Part shown: piece after piece, positions 11,601-21,070 of the stretch
How the letters are laid out: every line of letters starts with the position of its first letter
How positions within the stretch are numbered: the first letter of the stretch is position 1
Assembly: GCF_001522545.3 (NCBI RefSeq)
Contig: NC_031797.1
Span: 2,066,809 to 2,130,808, forward strand
Reading direction: 5' to 3'
Source: Parus major
Taxonomy: Eukaryota; Chordata; Aves; Passeriformes; Paridae
Length of the DNA: 64,000 bases
Notes under the pieces: generated by a model
Databases searched by the model: none
What the model was told of the DNA's origin: nothing
The model's input: the letters and a program-made list of their open reading frames with translations, nothing else
Made by a program: the position numbers and the translations under genes

Positions 11601-14600
11601 AGCTCTATTTATAGTGACTCAGTGACCCAGAAATTTATTGTCTTCTGGCTGCTTGGGGGAGAGCAGAATTGTGCTCCAGGAGGGTCATCAGTCAGGGACT
11701 TGTCTTTCTACCCTCGTTTCTTTGCTGAAATGACTGATCCTGGATGCTGGTAATGAAACCCATGTCCTCAGCAGTGTCTCTGTGCAGCAGCTCTGATGCT
11801 GCTCACACCCAGAGCTCCTGGATGCTCCATGGAGTGGTGAAATAAAGGGTGCAGCTCTGCCAGAGAAGGGCTCAGTGGCAGTGGCAAGGCTGTGTGGGGT
11901 CCCCACATTCTCACTAACCCCATGGCTCTCTTGTCTGCCCAGAAAGCTGTGCTCAGGAGCACGGCCCAGGATGCTGCAGACACTCCCCAAACTGCTGCTT
12001 CCCTCCCCAAAGCACCAGCATTGTGATGTCAGGACCTGCAGCCTCGTCCCCTGCAACACAAGCCTGGCTTTAGGAACTTGCTGCACAGGTCTGGAGAGCC
12101 TCAGAGGAGTTCACCCCTGTCTCTGGCCCTGTGGGCTCCTCTGTCAGCTAAAACTGATTCACTGTGAGTGAGAATGAACTCCCTGCCACGAGCCCTGCAG
12201 GAATCTCCTTCCACTGCAGAAAGTGCCTGGCTGGAGTGAGGAGCAGCCTCTGCTGCCACTGCACTGCTGCTGTGCTTAAACCAGCACCTCCTGCCTCAAT
12301 CCAGATCAGAGGCTGATCTCACCTGTCACAGGTGAAGGTTCTGTCCCTCTGTCTCAGGCTGGAGTTGCAGAAGTTGGGGTCTTCCCAATGATCCCATTAA
12401 TGCACCAGGATTAGAGCCATGCTGCTGATCCCAGCCTCACTTCTCTCCTAGGAAAAGAAGCAAATAGTTTGTCTCAGCTGAGGCACCTGGAGCAGTAACT
12501 CACACTTCCTGGGGATTGGGACAGGCTGGGAGCTCAGGCAGGGGCACTCTCCCATGTCCTGTCACACCTTGGCCCATCACCACTCCCTTATCTCCCCGAC
12601 CAGAGGCTGGTGCCTCCTGGTCTGTGTGACCAGAGAGGCTGAAATAGAAGCTGTGCTAGGGGGTCCCAGCCTGAGCAGAAACTCCAGAAAAAATTCTAAT
12701 GGTTGTCCTGGGAGCAAAACCCTCCTAAGCACATCTGAGACGGAGCTTGCCACATCCTAGAGGGAAGACAGAAAGTCAGCATTTACAAATCAGGGCTTGA
12801 AGCCGACAAGGGATGAAAAGTCCGTGTCCCCCACGGGGATGGGAGCTGTCCCCTAAACCTGGCTCTTCTGCAAGGAATCCCGTTTATCTTCCTGACCCTA
12901 TTGGCACGGTTCCCCTGGTTATCCCTCCCCTCTGTTATCTGATGTTGCACATCTTGTCCCGAATTAATGAAGTGATAACACAGCTATCATGTAATTAATG
13001 GCACTGTTGCAATGCGTGGTGCTCATGGATCCAGAGCTCTTCTCTGCCGCGTTTCCTCACTGACTGCGTGCTGGCACTTGCACTCTCCTGCCTTTTCCCC
13101 AAGCGTTTTCCCTCTCCTTGCTATCCCTGCTTGCCTTCCAAAGGCCTCCTTAACCATTCAGGGGAAAAGAAATGTCTGAAGCATGGTTGTTGCCTGAACA
13201 CATGGTTTGATTTCTCAGTCGTTTCTGAACAATTTGACCTCCAGGGTGCAAGTGGGAGCAGCACTTCTCTTTTCATGGGAAAAATGGGAATTGGCCTGGA
13301 TTTGGTTCTAATCACCTATGGAAAACTGATACATTCGGCCTGAGAACTGCTGCTAATGGAAGCATCAACTTGTCTCATGGAAGCCTTAGTGAAAAAATCA
13401 AGATGAATCTCCGGTGTTTAAGGGAATAGAGAAATCACATTAGGCGTGAATTATGTTTCCCTCTGGAATAGAAGAGGGTGTGTTCCAGAGAGATGACAAC
13501 ATCCCAGTGATTTGTAGCCCTGTTACCATAAACTGGGATCCCAGGGGACACCACAAGCCTAGCACTGATTTTGCAGTTTACCTGGTGCTGCTGAGGTGGG
13601 GGAGACTCCAGCTGTGGAGGCCAAATTCCAGGCGTGGGGTCTGGGCCAGCGTGGAGCTGGAAGATGAAAGGAGAAGGATTGTCAGGCTGAGATAAAAGTC
13701 ACGCTGGTGCTTTGCCAAATGGCACTTCAGCAGATGGCTCCAGAGCCACAAAGAGCTGTCTGGCAGGTAAATGCAGCACCACAATCCCAACCTTTCATGA
13801 GCAAGAACCATTTTCCCTGGGGATGTCATGCTGCCCAGTGACTTCCCTTCCCTGAGCCTGCAAAGTCAGGTGAAAAAGGCAGGGTAGGAACCCAGAGAGG
13901 GTAATTAAATTCGTTCAGATTTCCCTCCCCTGTGCTGCAGGGTGGAGCAGGCCTGGCCCAGCGAACAGGGCCAGGCTTTGAGCACTTGCTGCTCCTCCCC
14001 AGCTCCCACATTTTGCCCATCAGCATCTCCTCTCTCCGAAGCACTGGCACCTTCAGCCAGTCCAGCAAGAGGCTGAGCCCCAGCTCCATCCCCAGCTCCC
14101 CAGCATCATCCCCAGCNNNNNNNNNNNNNNNNNNNNNNNNNNNNNNNNNNNNNNNNNNNNNNNNNNNNNNNNNNNNNNNNNNNNNNNNNNNNNNNNNNNN
14201 NNNNNNNNNNNNNNNNNNNNNNNNNNNNNNNNNNNNNNNNNNNNNNNNNNNNNNNNNNNNNNNNNNNNNNNNNNNNNNNNNNNNNNNNNNNNNNNNNNNN
14301 NNNNNNNNNNNNNNNNNNNNNNNNNNNNNNNNNNNNNNNNNNNNNNNNNNNNNNNNNNNNNNNNNNNNNNNNNNNNNCCATCCCCAGCTCCCCAGACTAA
14401 CCAAAGTCCATCAAAGGAATTTTGCAGAGCTGGAAACCAGAGCAGAATCACTCCTCTGTGTTCATTTGCCAGATGTGTTTAGAGGAGGTTTATGACCTCA
14501 TGTAATTACCAGTGTCCAGAACACCTCCTCCTCTCCCCAGGCCAGGTGGCTTCACACCTGGCACCACAGGATGTCACCTCAGTCCTGCCTGTTCCCACCT

Positions 14601-17600
14601 TCCGATGTCCTGCTCATCCTGCTGCTCCCCACCACACCCATTCCCAGCTCAGACGTTTTGCTGACCGTGGCTTGCTGTGCTGGCCCAACTCCTCACACCT
14701 TTCCAACCCCTCACAGGGGAACCACTGCTGCCTGGAAGGGTCAGGAGCAATCCAGGCAGCTCCTGGAGGGTCTGGCTTGACATGAGAGGGAGATGGCTGC
14801 AAACAGGAGTTGCTTGGAGACACCAGGCAACAGAAGATAAACCAACTGAAGATAAACCAGCATCACCCAAAAGGGACACAGCACCTCACGCTGGGTTTGC
14901 TGGCCCCAGAGGGAGGGCAGAGGTGTCTGCAGCCACTGCTGCCACAGCAAGAGCTGCCCTTCCAGTTCCAGCCTGGCTTCTGGAGAAACACCTCTGCCCT
15001 CTCCCTGTGCCAAGAGCAACCCCTGCTTCAGCACGATGGATCCTCTGCTGGATGTCAGGATCCTCCTCACACACAGAGATACTGAGGCACGTGGTGGGAT
15101 GGGGCTTGCCCAGGAGCTGAGTGTTCCTCTTGTTTTTCAGATCAGCAATGTCAGCTTCTTCATGCTGTCTCCTGCACTGCTGTACCTGAACCGGCAGTAC
15201 TGCCAGAAGAAGGCTGTGCCCCTCTACTTTGTCTCAGGGCTGCTCATCCTCGTAGGTGGGTGCCAGGGTTGTGGGAAGATCAGACAGGTTGCCAGACTGC
15301 CAAACATGAGATTTTTGGAGGGTCTCAGTAGCCAGAAAACTCGGCTGTGTAACCAAGCAGCCAGGTGTGTCTGAAGCCTGCAGCCCACGGTTCCTGCCAG
15401 CTGTGGATATGCAGCTTCCAGCCCTGTAGTTCCCCTTGGTGTGACTGGATTGACTCAGTCCAGCCCCCTTGAACACCAAAATCCGTGCTCTTCAGGAATG
15501 GTGTATCTTCAGGAACGGCCCCCAAGAACCTCCCAGGGCTTGTGGGAGGGTGGAGCTTTGTCATCTCAAGATGCCCTTGCTCCTTGCAGGTGTCTTCTCC
15601 ATGTACTTCCACATGACCCTGAGCTACGTGGGACAGCTCTTGGATGAGCTCTCCATCCTCTGGACGCTGGCTGTGGCTTACTCCTTCTGGTACCCCCAGG
15701 CTTACTTCCCCAAGTGCATCAAGACCAGGTATGACCCCGAGGGACACGGGGCAGGCTCTGAGGGGAGGGATGGACACTGACACTGAGGTGTAGTGACCCA
15801 CAGATCCCCCAGTTCCCCTGCAAGGGGTCAGCTCTGAGGTCACTGAAGGGCTTTAGGACCAGGCCCTTCATCTTTTGGCACTGACAGAGGAAAAGTCAAA
15901 ACCCTCCTGTGCTGGGCTCCTCTCAGCTGGAGCTGTTTGTGTTTGTGTTACTGCAGAGGAAACTTTGCATGGAGAATTTCAAAATTAGTTAGGAAATGAA
16001 ACGTTCCTGAACATTAACATTCAATTACTCACACTGTCAATCTATTCCAGCATCCTCTGTCATCCACAGAGAGCTTTCCCTCAAGGCTGAGGGGGGGTTC
16101 CCATAGGACAAGATGGTTACAGCCCTCATTTTGAGGAGGGCTGGCTGGGCTGGAGGAGCCCAGCAGAAAGGATGAGGCCACTGGGAGGGCATGAACCAGC
16201 AGAAATGGGAACCCAGCAGGGTTTTACTCAGAGGATGTCTCCTCCTGGCTGAGCCCTCTGAGCCAGCCCAGTTCCTTGCAAAGACCTGCTCCAAGTCTGC
16301 TCTTCCCATGCCGAACAGGAGGTCACCAGGAGTTCACCGTGGAGACGCGGCTGGGGGAGAGGAAAGGGACTTGGGAAGGGATTTGCATGTGAAAGACCCC
16401 TCTGAGCCCTATTGTTGCTCAGGGAGCCCAAACGGGTGTTTGCACAGCCCTGCCTGGCAGCCCCTCCCTGTGCAGAGCTCCCTGCCTTTGCCTCATCCCT
16501 GCAGCACCATGGAAGTGCAGGAGTTGCCTCCTGGGCTGTCCCAGACCCACCGAGGGGCTGCTCCCTCAGCTTTCCTGCCAGGGCCCCACAGCCACTGAAG
16601 TCAGCCACGGACAGACAGACAGACAGGAGGTGCTGGAAAAGCGTTTCCCCTCTCAGGACAGGAACAGGACCTTTCCCATCCTTACCCTCCTGTGAGCCCT
16701 GGGGCACTGACACTCCCAATTCCCTTCAGGAGGCATTTCTTCTGGCTGACTGGTATCACCACCGTGATCAGCACCTTCATGTCCTTCATCAAGCCGACCC
16801 TCAATGCCTACGCGCTCAACTGCATCGCCTTCCACCTGCTGTACCTCACCTGGAGGGAGCTCAAGAAGTAAGGAGGGGGCTCAGGGGTTCCCTGCAGCTC
16901 CTGCTGGGCAGGGATTGTGTCCTCAGCAGTGAATTGAGCCCAAGTCTTCTCCAGGTGTACTGGGGAGGGAGCAGGCAGAAGCCCAGGCAGGACTGTGGGC
17001 AGGGGGCACAAGAAGAGCACCTGGCCCAGAATGGGGACAACCCATGGGACAGTGGTGGAGTCATCATTCCTGGAAATTTTCAAAAACCCTGTGGATGTGG
17101 CACTTGAGACAGGGTTTTGTGCTGACATGGTTGGTGGTGCTGGGTTAATGGTTGGACATGATGATCTTTTCCAACCCTTACAGTTCTATGAGCCCGTGAT
17201 TCTCCCCCTCGGCTGCCATCTCTGCAGCTCCTTCCCTTTTGTGGGGCATTTGGGAGCTAATGTGGGGCTGGGTGTCTGGAGAGAAAGACAGGAGTGCTTT
17301 GGCATCTCCCAGCATCATCCTCACACTCAGAAAGTCAGAAATCCTCTCCCCAGAGCCACACTTCTCCAGTTCCTGTGGAATTCTGAGGAACACTCTCCAG
17401 AAGGAGCTTGCTGGGGTTTACACTGCTGCCAGTGCAGGCAGGAGCCAGCCCTCTTTAAAACTCCCTTTCCTTCCAACACGATTACTCTGCTCCCTGTCCC
17501 TCGCTGTGTCTTCCAGGTGCAATGACAAGCGGGTTCACCGGATGGCCGCGGTCATGGTCATGTGGTGGGCACTGGCCATCACCAGCTGGATCAGTGACCG

Positions 17601-18482
17601 GTGGCTCTGCTGGCTCTGGCAGGCCATCAACTTCCCCTACTTCCACAGCTTCTGGTAAGGGCTCCAGGAACCCCAGCCCAAACGTTTCCTGGGCTGAAAG
17701 GTCCACAGCAGAGAAACAGCGGCCAAGGTGAAACAGCTGCATTATTTCTCCACCTTCTCCCCCTCCCCTGTCACTTGTCTCCTCACTCAGCCCCAGCATT
17801 CAGCCCTAACCACTCTTTAATGTCGCTCTCCTCCACACCAGACAAGCACTGTTTTGCAAGTAAAATAGTTCCAGAAGCCCTTCCAGGTGGGCAGCTGGCT
17901 CTCAAAGGGCTCTGGCTGCTCCTGGGGTGCCATGTGAAGTGCAACATCCCTGTTGTTATTTTAGCAGCCAAACTGAAAGGGAGGGCTTTGTTTGGAGCTG
18001 ACACTTCAGTGCCTGCCCAGGTAGGGCTGCAAGTGCTGCACACTCAGATCCATCCAGCCAGGGACAGACAATGCAGCCAGGAAATGGGGAATAGTTGGAA
18101 TGAGTCCCCTGTGTCATCCCAGCCCCTCTACACCAGGAATTGTCCCTGGCCCAGCTCACAGAGCTCTGCCAGGATTTCCCTGTAGGCACAAACCGTGCAG
18201 GACCCACACTCCCTGCAGCTCTCCTGGGACCTTTGGGGGCTGCAGCCTCGGGGTGACCATGCCAGCAGGCAAAGATCCCTCTGTCCAACACACAATTTTG
18301 GTTTCTTTGGCAGGCACGTGCTGATAGCCCTGTCCCTGCTGTACTGCTGCCCACTGGTCATCTACTTTGACGTCAGCTACGAGATGCCCTCGTTCAAGCC
18401 AAAGCTGGAATACTGGCCCAGCGACTCATGGCCTGTTGTGGTGCCCTACGTCACCCTGGAGGAACCCCACAAGCAGTGCTAG
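8571..18482 (+). CDS. ACER1: Alkaline ceramidase 1, six coding exons, 263 aa
   Basis: Hydrolyses ceramide to sphingosine and fatty acid in the endoplasmic reticulum membrane; in mammals it is mainly a skin enzyme. Join 8571-8663, 15141-15255, 15590-15728, 16730-16867, 17517-17654 and 18314-18482; all introns are GT/AG and the frame closes at TAG. The family's seven-membrane-segment fold is expected. By alignment to ACER3 numbering, the calcium site is D13, W14, E16, N18 and E27, and the zinc site is S73, H77 (motif SMYFHMTL), D88, H205 and H209 (HSFWH). All are present, so the enzyme should be active. Length matches human ACER1 (264 aa). The start sits in N-terminal MPSIF, conserved in ACER1, with A at -3. 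The N-terminal DWCESN and C-terminal YEMPSF...YWPSDSWP blocks favour ACER1 over ACER2 or ACER3. Nothing in the coding sequence is broken. Confidence 0.96.
9725..9785 (+). mobile_element. CR1 LINE terminal scrap
   Basis: GATGATCTTTAAGGTCCCTT then ACAACCCAAACCATTCTAAA, the last 60 bases of a CR1 end. Confidence 0.65.
10838..10970 (+). repeat. 41-bp minisatellite, just over three copies
   Basis: The phrase GGGTCCCTCCTTCAACCAGC recurs at exact 41-base spacing from 10838, 10879 and 10920 (the last with one change). A truncated fourth copy starts near 10961. Copies differ by only one to three bases. Confidence 0.93.
14117..14377. other. Assembly gap (261 N) inside a tandem repeat
   Basis: A run of N lies in ACER1 intron 1. 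Both edges carry the same CCATCCCCAGCTCCCCAG unit, so the gap probably hides an unresolved tandem array. Confidence 0.97.
15141..15255 (+). CDS. ACER1: ACER1 coding exon 2
   Basis: Encodes residues 32-69 plus one base of codon 70, covering the first membrane segments. Acceptor TGTTTTTCAG at 15131-15140; donor GTGGGT at 15256. Confidence 0.95.
15590..15728 (+). CDS. ACER1: ACER1 coding exon 3
   Basis: Encodes the rest of codon 70 to the first two bases of codon 116. It carries the metal and catalytic residues S73, H77 and D88 in the SMYFHMTL...QLLDEL block. Acceptor TCCTTGCAG ends at 15589; donor GTATGA at 15729. Confidence 0.95.
16730..16867 (+). CDS. ACER1: ACER1 coding exon 4
   Basis: Completes R116 and runs to the first two bases of codon 162. 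It includes the [10 protein letters not shown] block, conserved in the family. Acceptor TCCCTTCAG ends at 16729; donor GTAAGG at 16868. Confidence 0.95.
16990..17208 (+). mobile_element. CR1 LINE 3' fragment in ACER1 intron 4
   Basis: GTGGTGGAGTCATCATTCCTGG, TTTTCAAAAACCCTGTGGAT, GGTGCTGGGTTAATGGTTGG and TTTTCCAACCCTTACAGTTC. Confidence 0.85.
17517..17654 (+). CDS. ACER1: ACER1 coding exon 5
   Basis: Completes K162 and runs to the first two bases of W208. It encodes the ITSWISDR motif and zinc ligand H205. Acceptor TCTTCCAG ends at 17516; donor GTAAGG at 17655. Confidence 0.95.
18314..18482 (+). CDS. ACER1: ACER1 coding exon 6 with stop
   Basis: Completes W208, then encodes zinc ligand H209, the last membrane segment and the C-terminal tail. 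TAG at 18480-18482. Acceptor TTTGGCAG ends at 18313. Confidence 0.95.
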
Positions 18483-18932
18483 AGCTGGGTGCCCTCAGGC
18501 CTCCCTGGGGCGTGGGGTGTGTGATGCTCACATGGGGAACATCTCAGTTGTGTTCCTCCTGTTCCTCAGGCAGGGGCAGAGTGGTAGCAGAGTGGGCAGG
18601 GAGCAGCTGAGGCCTCATGATGCTGGGCATGAAGCAAGGTGGGAGCCCACAGGTGCCTCGGAAGGCTCTGCCCAGGCTGGTGTTCAGGGAGCTGGAGATT
18701 TCCTCCCGCAGATCCCCACGAGGAGGGGAGGGACACGGTGCTGCTTCTGTGTCCTCTGTGTTAGTCAAGCACCAGCACCCCTTGCTGACAAGGGGACTGC
18801 GGAGAACACTGAAGCCAAACTGGTGACAGCTGGGTTTGTTGGGGCTGCTCTAATTATTATTATTAACTCTATTTATTGATTTATGTGGTCTTACTCAGGA
18901 GAGCTGTGCATTAAAGCTGTGGACACTGACTT
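18483..18932 (+). other. ACER1: ACER1 3'UTR with AU-rich element and poly(A) signal
   Basis: About 450 bases follow the stop. An AU-rich stretch with TATTTATT at 18870-18877 precedes an ATTAAA poly(A) signal at 18910-18915. A T-rich stretch near 18945 fits the downstream element. The exact cleavage site, about 18930, is inferred. Confidence 0.75.
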
Positions 18933-19249
18933 ATACTGAAGCCCTTCTTTTTTTCTCTGATTGCACCACATCCTCTCATCTGCCAGTCACTGCCATAGAC
19001 AGGGTGGCCAAAGCTCTCTCTGACCCAGGGAGAGCTGTTTATAAAGAGAAATCCTGGGTGACAGCCCAAAAGAGGCTCTGCTGGCCCAGGTCCTGAGGTG
19101 CCCTACCCCAGGCTCTTCCCCTTCCTCAAACCCCAGTGGTCTTTGTTCCTCCCCAGCTCTGAATCTCCAAAGGCCACAAAGGTGACTTTCTGGAAGGGTT
19201 GTCTGAGGGCAGGATGAGGTAAGGAGACAGGATGGTCAAAGCTGGCTGA

Positions 19250-19790
19250 ATGAGGGGATTGTCCCGCTCTGCTCTGCACTGGGGCAGCCTCACCTCCAGT
19301 GCTGGGGGCACTTGGGGCACCACAAGATCAGGAGGATCCAAAGCTGTTGGAGAGTGTCCAGAGGAGGGACACGGAGCTGGGGAAGGCTCTGAGGAGCAGC
19401 TGAGGGCACTTGGCTCGTTCAGCTGGAGCAGAGGAGACTGAGGGGAGGCTCCTCGGGGGCTGCAGCTCCTCCCGAGGGGAGGCGGAGGGGCAGGGGCTGA
19501 GCTCTGCTCTGGGACAGGGACAGGAGCCCAGGAAGGGCCGGAGCTGTGCCAGGGCTTGGGATGGATCTCAGGGCAAGGTTCTTCCCCCCGAGGCTGCTGG
19601 CACTGCCCAGGCTCCCCAGGGAATGGGCCCGGCCCCAAGGCTGCCAGAGCTCCAGGAGCGTTTGGACAGCACTCTCAGGGATGCTCAGGGTGGGCTTGTT
19701 GGGGGGTCTGGGCAGGGCCAGGGGCTGCACTGATCATCCCTGGGGATCCTTTCCAGCTCAAGTTATTCTGGGATTCTGTGATTTTAAGAC
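19250..19790 (+). mobile_element. CR1-J-like LINE 3' fragment (longest of three related copies)
   Basis: Includes CAGAGGAGGGACACGGAGCT, GGCTCGTTCAGCTGGAGCAG, GAGCGTTTGGACAGCACTCT and TTGTTGGGGGGTCTGGGCAG, ending ATTCTGGGATTCTGTGA. Near identical over its last 300 bases to the copies at 41310 and 60065. Confidence 0.87.
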
Positions 19791-20204
19791 ATTAGATAAA
19801 AACGTCATTACCTTTGCAGGAACAAAGAGGTGTAGAGCCTCAAGAGAAAGAGTGATGTGCTTTCTTGGTTGTCCCCACTGTTGCTCTCGCAGTCATAGGA
19901 CGCTCTCCTGTTCCCTAAACCTTGCTGCTCACAGTGACAAGCTGAGCCTTGTGGTGGGTCTGGGTCCTGGTGCAGCCTGCAGGGACTGTCACCGGTGAGC
20001 ACCAAGCCTGGCAGGTGGCTGAGGATGGCTCCCTGCATCGCAGCCACACAAAGGTAATGTCACTCCATTGACCATTTTTGGGCCCCTGTGAGTAAAGCCA
20101 CAGCAGGAGCACGCTGGATTTTATCTCTGCGGAGAAGGTGACCGGCAGTGCCTTCTCCCACGGCCGCGGCTGCCTCGTGGCTTCCTTTGCAATAGTCCCC
20201 TGGG

Positions 20205-20217
20205 CCACTAGATGGCA
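20205..20217 (+). promoter_or_regulatory. Candidate CTCF site between ACER1 and MLLT1
   Basis: CCACTAGATGGCA fits the CTCF core CCASYAGRKGGCR at every position. It lies 1.3 kb after the ACER1 poly(A) signal and just before a CpG-rich block. Motif evidence only. Confidence 0.6.
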
Positions 20218-20579
20218 AATTTGGCTCATGAACCCCAGCAATATTTCATCCTGGGAGAGGGATGCCTTGCCCTGCACTGACTCCCAGGCCTGGCCTCTCT
20301 GTTCTCTCCATCCCCCAGCACTGGGGTCAGACACCTCTCCTCCAGCACTGCCACTCCTCAGACACCTGCACGAGGTGCAGGGCACCGGGAACTCGCATCT
20401 CCAGCCTGTGCACGGCCCTGTCTGCCCGTCCTGGTGCCCATCTCTTTGTCTCCCCTGCGTGCCACCGCTCCCACCTCTCCCCTCATCACCCCGTCTCCCT
20501 TTCGCTGACCCTCTCTGCCTCTCTCCCCCCTCCTCACCCTTTCCCCCGGCCCATCACATTCTTCCCCAGCCTATTAATA

Positions 20580-21070
20580 ACTTCTGGGCAATTGCACCGG
20601 GTCCCCGCTGGGCCCGGCCCCGCCGCCGCCGCTGCCCCGCGCAGCCACTGAACGCGCCGGCAGCAAGTTCAAAAGTGCAGCGGGGCTTTCACAGCCCCGA
20701 GCCCCGTCAGGGGGTGGAGGAGGCCGCTTCCAAAGAAAAGGCGGCGTTGCCAGGGAGCCCCTGGCACAGGAAAAGGGGGTCACCTTCACCTCCGGCAGGA
20801 CCCGCCGAGATGGACAGGCGCCAGCAGCCCCGCGGGCTGGAGATGCTGGGAGCGGCCGGGGGGATGAAGGGCTGGGCTGGGGGCGAGCGGGGCTAATTGG
20901 CCACCTCCGGCCAGCGAGCCCCGGTGGGATGCTCGGCCCAGTGGCCAAATCCCCCCGTGCAGTATGGAAATAAGGGAGGTGTCCCCGGCGCTGCTGCCGG
21001 GAGAACAATGTTGCTGCAGTTGAGTGACTGTAACAGGCCCCGATGACAGCCGGGGCCGCGTTAAAAATGC
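20580..21070. promoter_or_regulatory. Orphan CpG-rich block
   Basis: About 490 bases rich in CpG and GC boxes, far from any recognised exon. It includes CTAATTGGCC (CCAAT-like), AACAATG (SOX-like) and an A/T-rich GTATGGAAATAAGGG. No recognisable protein coding. It could be an enhancer, an lncRNA promoter or a distal MLLT1 promoter. Confidence 0.5.

Larger units (their letters stand above)
8664..15140 (+). other. ACER1: ACER1 intron 1 (6.5 kb)
   Basis: Mostly unique sequence. It contains a CR1 fragment near 9725, a 41-bp minisatellite at 10838-10970, a short TG run near 8890 and an assembly gap at 14117-14377. I see no second gene in it. Confidence 0.85.
15729..18313 (+). other. ACER1: ACER1 introns 3 to 5
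   Basis: Three introns (15729-16729, 16868-17516, 17655-18313) between exons 3 and 6. The only repeat I recognise is a + strand CR1 end at 16990-17208, in intron 4. The rest is unique noncoding sequence. Confidence 0.85.

Noticed and set aside
16990..17208. A possible extra ACER1 exon in intron 4
   Set aside because: It is a CR1 end; exons 4 and 5 join in frame without it.
19400..19740. Open frames shared by 19400-19740, 41330-41580 and 60130-60340, which looked like a small gene family
   Set aside because: The shared sequence is the 3' end of a CR1 retroposon, with the diagnostic ATTCTGTGA tail, not a coding family.
20138..20896. A 252-codon + strand open frame over the CpG-rich block
   Set aside because: High GC lowers stop frequency; the protein is low-complexity Pro/Ser/Ala with no recognisable motif or splice context.
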